This document shows, piece by piece, positions 55,441-64,000 of a DNA stretch of 64,000 bases. The DNA is from Girardinichthys multiradiatus (lineage: Eukaryota > Chordata > Actinopteri > Cyprinodontiformes > Goodeidae): contig NC_061817.1 of the NCBI RefSeq assembly GCF_021462225.1, positions 6,359,327-6,423,326 of the forward strand. The letters are read 5' to 3'. Within the stretch, counting starts at the first letter, position 1; every line of letters starts with the position of its first letter. A program made the translations under genes and the position numbers. The notes beneath the pieces are model-generated. The model was not told where the DNA came from. It ran no database searches and saw only the letters and a program-made list of their open reading frames with translations.

Positions 55441-56284
55441 AAGAGAGGAAGCTTTAAGGTTACACAAATCACAAACACACAAGAGGACAAGAACGGACAC
55501 TTGGAGAGTATAGTTTGGCTTTTGTGATCAATTAACTTAATGCTGGTTGAGTGACTGATTGTTGTGGAGAGCTCAACAACTTACAGGGTCAACAAAACTG
55601 TTAGAAGCTCTTTATTTATTACAGACAATTACCAACTAAACCTTGAAAGGTAAAATATAGGAGATGACTGCATATTTAACGATCACATTAAACCTGCTTA
55701 ACTTTCTGAGCCATTGTTCTGTCACAGGCCCCAGTCCTTAGACGGCACAGATGAAGGTGGCACACTGACATTTCGCTCAATCCGCTGCAAAGATCGGGTT
55801 GCTGCAGCTCGTTCTGAGCGCTGTGCTCTAATGCTAATAAAGCAAAGCAGTGATAATGCATGCATGCCCACCCGCCACTGGACACGTTGCACCCACTGGA
55901 GCCAGCGTACAAGCAGATGGCAGTTCCTGAAACAGTTTGGAATGATTACTTGGAAAGAATGGAAAGAGGTGAAACCTTAATGCAGAATAAATGAGCCAAC
56001 AAGACCCTTTATTAAATAGTAATTGGGTTAACATGAGTGACTTCATTTTGACCTTTATTAAGTAGCTCTTTCATGCCTTTGCTGCTGGTCCAGGTTGTAA
56101 ACATTGGTAGTGGCTTTGCTTTTAGTCTTGAATTAAGGGCTTTTACTCTTATGTTTCTATGACATGGTTTTATTCACTTGCAGGAGCTTGAAGGTCTTCA
56201 AGGTTCTTCACAAGAAGATCCTCAGCATCTAGCATCAAGGTTTTTTTTTGGTTTTTTTCAGCACTAGTGGGCTTTTTTGTTATT
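55441..56284. other. Intergenic stretch, no gene recognised
   Basis: An open frame at 55714-55980 (88 aa) has no recognisable domain and is overlapped by an equal frame on the other strand. I see no splice or repeat structure that supports it. Confidence 0.45.
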
Positions 56285-56440
56285 TTTCCAAAGTAGGCAT
56301 ACAGGAAGTGGGGTGGAAAGAGGGGGAAGACATGCAGCACAGGTATTCAGGGTTGGGACTCAAACCCAGGACGTAGGCGTCTAATGCCTCCTATATGGGT
56401 CGCAAGCTCCACCGTCCTGCCCAGGGGAATGTTTGACCCC
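56285..56440 (-). mobile_element. tRNA-like SINE, reverse orientation
   Basis: On - it carries a B-box-like GGGTTTGAGTCCC followed by GTGCTGCATGTCTTCCCCCT and CACTTCCTGTATGCC, the fish SINE layout also found at 7691-7765. Confidence 0.6.
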
Positions 56441-57209
56441 ATTATATAATTTAATTCAAAGGTCAAATATAAATGCGGCCTGTGGATGTCAATCTGTAGC
56501 TATGCCTTCTTTACCAGAAAGCTCAGACATCATGTTTTTACTTCATCAGCTAATTATTTTAAATACAAAAGGCTAAACATGGTAAAAAAATATTAGTCAA
56601 TTTCTCAGTAGAGGTGTGATGCCAGTCAGTACCAAGTACACTTTACCTTTAAGTGGTAAGAATGATAAAATTCAAGGAGAAAGAATTTTAGTACAATTGT
56701 TGAGTCGGAGAAAAAGTAATCACAGATGAAAAAATAATAATTGGGATTCACATCATTTTTGTAAGGGTTTTGGCATATGAGGTAATTTTCCAAATGTTTA
56801 TGATTTTATTTCACACCAGACCCTCCTGGAGTGTAGGTTGCTAAAAACTCAATGTTAGCTCATCTGACCAATGTACACATTTTCATTTAAAATCTTAGTA
56901 GAGTTTAGGAAACTCCACAGGTTTAAGCTGATAATGGTGTGACAGAAATGGCTTTTTCCAAGCATTCCTCCCAAAGTATAGTTGGCATGTAGATAATTAT
57001 TAATGGTTGTCATGGAACATCAGGGACCTCAAGATGCCACAGTTCTCTAATAGTGAACTTTGCTGCTTTTCCTCCTCCTTTACCATACTGCACTGTGTGT
57101 GGTGTCAGGAATAAAAGACCATCATCCTGGTGTGTTTGCCACAGTTCCAGTTGTTTTTATTATTTAAATTATTGATTTAACTGTGGATTGTAGGATGAAT
57201 AACTGTTTT

Positions 57210-57560
57210 CTTGTTGCCATTTCCTGACTTATGAAAATCAACACACATTTCCCTAACTTGAATGGTATGATCTCTCATCTTTCCCATTTTGAAGACTGGC
57301 TAAGAGAAACAGGGCTCTGTGTCATGTCACATTTATAGCCCAGGGAAACAGGAAGTCAAAGACTGTAAAATGTTTCTAGGTGCACTGATCAACCTAATCA
57401 GTAAGTTTAAATGAGTGGTTATTTGCTTGTAGCAATTTACTAACATTTAATTGAATGGGATGTTCTCTGGTCGTTTTCATTTTCTAAAGGAGCCAAGAAA
57501 CATAAGGGTATTTGTGTCACTTTGTATCACAGCAGAACAGCAAGTCATAGATAATTAAAA
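57210..57560 (+). repeat. Two tandemly placed copies of the 50586-type repeat
   Basis: 57210-57370 (CATTTTGAAGACTGGCTAAG, AACAGGAAGTCAAAGACTGT) and 57425-57560 (weaker) repeat the unit of 50586-50775. The preceding 56750-57130 may belong to the same DNA element but is too diverged to say. Confidence 0.55.
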
Positions 57561-60500
57561 GTTGCTAGACACTATGATTAATGTAAAAATTTAAATCTGA
57601 ATTTAAAATGTCCAGTTTTATTTATTTTTAGGGTGGGTTGGGTTTCATTATTTTGCAGATTACTGTTCATAAAATGCAGTTTACTAAAAATTATCAGTAT
57701 GATGTACTGCAATGAAAATTTATTTTTTTTAGTGCTTTGTCCACATCTTTACCACTAATTATTGAGGAGGGTCCCATCAGTATTAAAACAGGTCTATAAT
57801 GGTTGTTACTTATGGCAGATTTTATGCATGGTTTCCTTGCTATTGTGCATCTACTTAGGACCAATTATCTACTGTATTGCGTTATTGAACATGGTATTTA
57901 TGGGTGTAATTCTTCAAAAAAACAACATAAAAACCAAAAACAAAACACTACAGTGTAGATTAAAATTTTCCTGTTAGAGAGGAAACGTTGTTGCCCAGAA
58001 TATTTAGCTGTTGTATTGTGTTTAAGTTAAAAGTGAAACAGTGAGATGAAATGTTTTTAAATCTAAAATTATACAGAAACTTTTTATTTTATTTTATTTT
58101 GGACATGGTTATTACTGTAATATCCAAACATTTTAAACTCTCCCTCTTTTGTTTTGTTTTTTCTCTACCATCAGGATGCAACACCTAAGAGGAACTGATG
58201 TAGTTTTATTTTCATGTTCTTGCCTGAAAAGGGATTCCAACCATTTGCCACTTCATGGTTTTCTTTGCTGTATTTCCAATTGCATAAATCACTAAACACA
58301 TTCAGTGGAAGACATGGCATCAAACTCTTGTATTTTATTGATAAACTGAGTAAAATTAGGTTCACACTGAATTAAGGATGGTAAAATAAATGAGTTTTAT
58401 TTCTTAATATGATCTCCGCAGCCAAAAATATTTAGCATTTGTTTCTGTTCCTTATGAGGCTCATTTGACTTATTTCCTCCTTTGTTTTTACATGATAAAC
58501 ACTTTCCACATTCCTTTTTACTGTGAAATTGGTTTTTGCAAAAAGATTTCTAACAGGACGTAGAATGGTTTCCCCTTGATGTAACCAATAAAGGCGAGGG
58601 CTTGTTGGCAGGCAGGTTGTTGTGGGAGGCAGCCATCAGTGTGATCGATACAGGAAGCACTTGGAGGGAAAATGAGCCAATAGCATCAGCACTATGAGTA
58701 TCAGTATATTTGTGTGTGAGGATATAGCGTGTGCATTGTACTGTATAATTATCTGAGGCAGGGCAGTTGCAGCATGAAGTGCCTCACTGTAACTGTACCT
58801 ATAGCAGCAGTTGTGCTCCTCTGGTATAAATAGTGCAGCGGGCATGTAGTCAGACAGCTATGACACAACGGCAGAACTTCGGTGTTCTTTCGGGAAGCTT
58901 TGAGAATGTGACACCATGCAGGAGAGGAACACTGCAGACGTTGCTCTGACGCTTGAAGGTTATGTCCAGTTGCAGATATGATTGTGCTGTCGTAGTCTCA
59001 CTAATCCACCTTTATACGCTAATCTTTTCATGAATAAGAAAAGCATTTGTTGACTGTCTTCTGGGTATTTCTGTTTCCTTTCTAAGAATCAGAAAAGGTC
59101 ACCTAGGCCAATAAAGGAGAGATGCTGGTCAGTTTCTCCAAATGAGCCTCTCTCTTAGAAATGTGTCCCTTTCTTTTTTCTTGTGTATTTGACTGTATTT
59201 ATTTTTTGTGAACTTAGAAATTGACGTTTCTATGTCAGCTTTGATCGGATTCAGATGCTGCCCAAGCTATGACACTACCACCGTGTTGCACCGATGGAAA
59301 AAATGGTAGATGAATGTGAACAGTGATATTTAAATCAGATTGATAATCAAAATTACTTCATATTTACGCATTCACTCATCTAAATACTCATTCATGCAGT
59401 ACTTTGTAGTCTTTGTGGGCATGACTGTGTGCTTTAGTCCATCATACACAACTAGATACACTAATGAAACCATTGCTAAATGCTGTCTGTGTTGGTTTAA
59501 AGTCTAATTTTTTGACTGCTAAATAATGTTCCAGGGTGCTTCTGGCTTTTCCACCCCATCTTTATTAAACACCAGACAGCTGGTAGTGTTCTTGTTGGAG
59601 AACACTGGTTTTCTCCTTGTAGCCATGTCATAAACACCAACATATTTCAGTGGTCTCTCGGTGGTGTATTTACTTGACCATAAACACCTTGGTCTTCTCC
59701 ATCACACACTGTAAACACAAACCTTCTGGCAGCTCTTAGTTCTGATCTACAAATCCAAAACCATAGAATGGACACTTGAATCCGTTCTCTCTAGCTTCAC
59801 ACAGTCTCATGCCATCCTAAAACACATTCCCCTAAATCTAATTATTACCTGTTCCATCCACCTTTAATACCTACCATGTGCAACCTCTTCATCCCTTTTC
59901 CCACAAAATGCCCTAAAAATCCTCTGTTGGAATCAAACCAAGGGTGTTTGAAGTAAGTGTGTCTCTGACAACATAAACTGAGGACACACACCATGCTCTC
60001 GTGTTGCCTTGTTATGTCACCAGATCTTGGGTGAGTGCTCCTGGTCATCCTTCCCTCCAGTCCAAGAAGATATCATAAATTACTGAGGAACCTTTTCCAA
60101 TTTCGATGACATCCTTGGACTTTGCATTGAACCAGTTCCAATAAGACTCAAGACATGCATGCACGTTATCACTGGACCATAACATCTTTAATATGGTTTG
60201 ATGGAATGGTTATAGGACTACTAAGTAGTAATTAGTGCATAAAACACCTGCTAATTAAAAAATCCAATGTTAATTACATTTATTCTGTGAAGGAAAATAT
60301 CCAATGTTAAAAAAAAAGCAAATTTTTCACCCCTAAAAAGTCCAAGAAAATGTACGCAATTAAGGGATATTTTTAAATCTATGCTCTACTTTTGTAAAAC
60401 TGATCAGAACGTCTAGAAACCTAATGACTTCTGGTTTCTATGGGGTATGAAAAAATACAAAAGACAAGGGGATATCGCAGGTCAGGAAATAGCTAAAAAA

Positions 60501-60739
60501 AAATATCTACTTGGCAAAACCTGCCCTTTCACGTACATGTTTTACTAGTTTGAAACAACTGTAACAAGGAATACTGGAAAGGGACTCATATTTTTCTTTT
60601 TACCACTCAGTGAGCAGGGTGTTAAGAAAGATAAATAAATCTCTAAAGATCACTGTTAACTGCAACAAAGAGTGTCATCTTGGGGTTAAAGAGTCCACAC
60701 AACAGCCGTTTGACAAATGCCAATCTGTTGATTGTGAGC
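57561..60739. other. Intergenic stretch, no gene recognised; one orphan TATA motif
   Basis: No exon or recognised repeat is supported. At 58825-58830 a TATAAA sits in a less AT-rich stretch (58560-58990), which could be a promoter on the + strand, but no downstream coding exon was recognised. Confidence 0.4.
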
Positions 60740-60800
60740 AAAGCCGGGAAAAAACTGCAGGGCAACGACCCTTGAGGACTGGACTTTGACATCCCTGGTC
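60740..60800. mobile_element. Short MITE remnant
   Basis: GCAGGGCAACGACCCTTGAGGACTGGACTTTGACATCCCTG resembles one end of the palindromic MITE family nested at 29707-29874. The other end is not seen. Confidence 0.4.
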
Positions 60801-61011
60801 TACAGGGACTTTAACTAGAACTCTGTGCTTTTGTCAGATAAAACAAAGTTAGAGCCTTTTGGTATGAAGCACGCCCTGTGGTTTTGGCATGAAAAAAAGA
60901 TGAATATTTGGAAAGGCACCTCATGTCCACTGTTATGTATGCTAGAGTAGTGATGCTGTGGGCCTATTTCTCTTCCAAAAGCCCTGGGAATCCACTATGA
61001 CCATTAAACTA

Positions 61012-61034
61012 CCATCCATCCATCCATCCATCCA
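61012..61034. repeat. (CATC)n microsatellite
   Basis: About six CATC units. Confidence 0.95.
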
Positions 61035-61596
61035 GGGTAGCGGGTGGGTGGTAAATATCTCTCAGCCGTCCTTAAGCAAGAGGCAGGTCCCCATTCCAAC
61101 ACAGAGGTCACGAGATATTAATTTCAAATGTTTTGGTATTTCACAACCGCTATGTTCCAAGCATCTGTTCACATACATGTTTTGTAGATTTGGTATTAAA
61201 ACTGTTGATTAAAGAGACCTGACAGTCATTTCAGTTCACGCTATAACAGTCAGAAAAAAATGCTTATGTTAATGAGATGGTGAACAAATGCGCTCGATAT
61301 GTGGCCCTCTGTGCCTCGGTGCAACACCCTTTGGTGGGTTAGTTGTAGTAGTTTGACATTCTGAGTATGTTTAACCCTCTGGCTCCCCTGCTGGATGGCC
61401 CCTCCATATACGGAGCTGAGCATGAGTGAGCTAAGTGCAGCAGAGGGTGGAGAAACGAAGTGATGACAGGATGACGGAGGGGTTTTTGAGCAAGATGGAA
61501 GAAAGCAGCCAATAGAAAGCAAGAGAGCACTATGATGTTCAGAGTCATCACTGTCATTGTTTTTATTTACCTGCTTGATGTCAGGATCTGCCATTT

Positions 61597-62515
61597 TGTT
61601 CTTTGTTTTTGTTTACTTTGCCGTTAAAGGTTATCCCTGTTTCTTTGATTAGTAGTTTACTTGATTAAGTTTATATTTGCTTAGATTCTTGTGCTTGTTT
61701 ACATGTCCTTAGATTTAGTTCTCTCTAGAGTTACTATTTATGTTTAGCGTATGTTTAATGTTTCTATTGGTTTAATAGCTGTGTTTATTGATTCCTTTTG
61801 TTTACTTTGTTCTGCCTTTCCTCTTTGCTAGTAGTTCCTCCTCTTGTCCTTAGATCCCCTTTAGTTATTATTTACTCAGTGTCCATTTCCCTTTTATATT
61901 AGTAATTCTCCCCAGCCTTATTTCTAGTATAGTTCTCTGTATTAGTCTCTACTGTTTAAGTTCCTTCCAACAGGTTATAATTTATAGTTATTTGTTTCCT
62001 CACTAGGCTTAGTTCCACTTATTGTTTACGTTGTCGTTTATAGTAATTCTAGGTCTTCGCTTCCCTGCTCTTCCTAATCAGATAATGTTATACTTAGATT
62101 CTAGTTTCCCTGTGGTTTTCTTATAGTTTTGTTCCCTTGTGTCCCTGTGTTTCCTAGTTCTTGTCACCATAGTAACCATTCATTCCCTCAGTCTCCACAG
62201 CCAGTTCCCGTACCTGCTTCCACTTCTCTTCTGATTAACCCAGCTTCTCCCTCATTGGTCCACTCTCCTTCTCTCCCTGCTTATATACTCGGTTCCTCTA
62301 ATTATTCTTCGTTGGTTCCTCATTTCATGCATAGCATGTTTGTCATGTCTTTCCCCGAACTCTTTGGATTATGCTACTTGTGAATTCTCTTCAGTGAATC
62401 TCCTATGACCTTGTAAGTGCTGATCTCCGAGCCTTAATTAAAGAAGATCTGTTTTCAATATGCTGAGCCCAAGCGACTGTTTGCATTTTGGTCCAAAACA
62501 ACCTCAGACCGTGAT
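61597..62515 (+). mobile_element. LTR-like element, possibly a solo LTR
   Basis: This is T-rich sequence with a promoter-like GCTTATATACTCGG near 62278-62291. It is followed by an AATTAAAGAAG stretch near 62438 and the phrase TTTGCATTTTGGTCCAAAAC before CCTCAGACCGTGATA, an arrangement seen at the 3' side of fish LTR elements. No internal coding region is present and the left boundary is a guess. Confidence 0.35.
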
Positions 62516-63389
62516 ACTTAGGTGGACTACTTTAATTTATTATTCTCAGTAAGTACGCAGAAAATCACAGAATACAAACTTCATTTCTGAGACTTTTTAA
62601 AGGAAAAAATACACACCTCTGAACAGTCTTTGAGCACAGTTTGACAGAAGCAGTTGTCGGAGTTGACACACACAGTAATCACAAGACAGTGACAGCAGCC
62701 ATGTGAGAGAATATATCAATGTGACCTTGCAAACATAAGTATAAACATTTCTGAGCATGTCACGGTATGTTCAAGAGAGAGTGAGGCAAACATTGAAGCA
62801 GTCAGACAGTGCATGGTATGCATCAAACAAGCGTGTGTGCGAATGTGAGTGGCGTGCAAGAGTGTGTATTTGTGTGTGTTTATGGGGGTTGGTGACAGAT
62901 GGTTTGCAGGAATGGTGTTAAGCTGTAAGTGTTTTCCCAACCCGAACCCTATTCCTGGTGTACATAGATGCTTGCACACACAAGCACCGCCATGTTTAAG
63001 ATCTGACTGATTGTTGCACCCGTCAAGGCTCCTTAGGTTCTTCCATCAGAACTGTGATGTCTGCAGGTGTGTGCTGTGGTCATACTGGGGGATCCTCAAT
63101 ATGTAAAGTGTTTGGGGTTTTAAATACTGGGAATATGCAACCATAACCAACACAAATGGAAGACAAGACACAGTGCCTTTCCCCTTGAACGTTTTAACTT
63201 TTTGTCTGAAGTTTTATAGTGAACTTTAGTGAACCCTAACCCGTGAAGGCCAAGGAACATAACAAACAGGTCAGGGATAAATAAAGATCTATCCATCCCC
63301 TGAGAATGAGAGAGTATGGCACATCTGCAAACCTACCGAGAGATTGCCATCCCCCTAAATTGGCAGGTGGGGCAAGGAGGACCATAATA
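62516..63389. other. Intergenic stretch, nothing recognised
   Basis: CA- and GT-rich patches are present (for example GTGTGTATTTGTGTGTGTTT at 62860) but no exon or repeat family was identified. Confidence 0.45.
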
Positions 63390-64000
63390 CAGGTCCTTCT
63401 CAAAATATTAGCATATTGTGATAAAGTTAATTATTTTCCATAATGTCATGATGAAAATTTAACATTCATATATTTTAGATTCATTGCACACTAACTGAAA
63501 TATTTCAGGTCTTTTATTGTCTTAATACGGATGATTTTGGCATACAGCTCATGAAAACCCAAAATTCCTATCTCACAAAATTAGCATATTTCATCCGACC
63601 AATAAAAGAAAAGTGTTTTTATTACAAAAAATGTCAACCTTCAAATAATCATGTACAGTTATGCACTCAATACTTGGTCGGGAATCCTTTTGCAGAAATG
63701 ACTGCTTCAATGCGGCGTGACATGGAGGCAATCAGCCTGTGGCACTGCTGAGGTCTTATGGAGGCCCAGGATGCTTTGATAGCGGCCATTAGCTCATCCA
63801 GAGTGTTGGGTCTTGAGTCTCTCAACGTTCTCTTCACAATATCCCACAGATTCTCTATGGGGTTCAGGTCAGGAGAGTTGGCAGGCCAATTGAGCACAGT
63901 GATATCATGGTCAGTAAACCATTTACCAGTGGTTTTGGCACTGTGAGCAGGTGCCAGGTCGTGCTGAAAAATGAAATCTTCATCTCCATAAAGCTTTTCA
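63390..64000 (-). mobile_element. Tc1-like transposon, family C, copy 2 (cut by window end)
   Basis: The left end starts CAGGTCCTTCTCAAAATATT preceded by TA. On -, 63667-63897 encodes the transposase C-terminus: NWPANSPDLNPIENLWDIVK, through RLIASMSRRIEAVISAKGFP to a natural stop. It contains the catalytic E. The remaining frame runs off the window with FQHDLAPAH-type sequence visible near 63950-63975. This copy looks younger than the one at 25145 and could be intact beyond 64000. Confidence 0.92.

Noticed and set aside
55714..55980. 88-codon open frame as a small gene
   Set aside because: It has no recognisable motif, an equally long frame lies on the opposite strand, and no supporting structure is seen.

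Overview
The window looks like vertebrate, teleost fish, nuclear DNA. Genes are split by GT..AG introns, Tc1/mariner-type transposon relics are very abundant, fish-style LINE tails and tRNA-like SINEs are present, and there is one 100-base assembly gap (6920-7019). Exons were joined by hand from splice signals, reading phase and protein recognition. No search was run, so family names rest on recalled protein similarity.

Layout. (1) 1-2324: a truncated Tc1 copy, an older Tc1 relic, then the last two coding exons of nudt9 (ADP-ribose pyrophosphatase) on +. (2) 2325-5120: intergenic, with three perfect 48-bp tandem repeats, a Tc1 relic and a LINE 3' fragment. (3) 5121-14103: an eight-exon + strand gene (310 aa). 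It carries the second half of a dynamin/EHD-like GTPase domain and two membrane segments, but no Walker A motif is visible. Its first intron holds a Tc1 copy with both 30-bp ends. (4) 17136-30748: rabep2 (rabaptin-2-like, 11 coding exons, 478 aa) on +. (5) 31773-52490: atp2a1 (SERCA1 Ca2+ pump, 24 coding exons, 996 aa) on -, with every exon phase closing and catalytic and Ca-binding residues at standard SERCA1 numbers. (6) 52491-64000: the atp2a1 promoter, then about 11 kb without a recognisable gene, filled with Tc1, L2-like LINE, SINE and LTR-like repeats. It ends inside another Tc1 copy.

rabep2 and atp2a1 converge tail to tail about 1 kb apart, and their polyadenylation signals interleave. 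Human RABEP2 and ATP2A1 have the same arrangement at 16p11.2, which supports calling the pump atp2a1 rather than atp2a2 or atp2a3. The genes do not form one pathway: nudt9 hydrolyses ADP-ribose, rabep2 is an endosomal Rab effector, and atp2a1 pumps Ca2+ into muscle sarcoplasmic reticulum.

The least expected signal is a set of four short, almost perfect inverted duplications with 17-21 bp arms and only 2-4 nt between them. They lie in introns of four different genes (1894-1933, 12938-12982, 23864-23909, 42943-42978) and look like replication template-switch scars. Also worth checking are the N-terminally incomplete GTPase-like gene, a 12-codon upstream ORF overlapping the rabep2 start codon, and a changed 397-402 loop in the SERCA pump.
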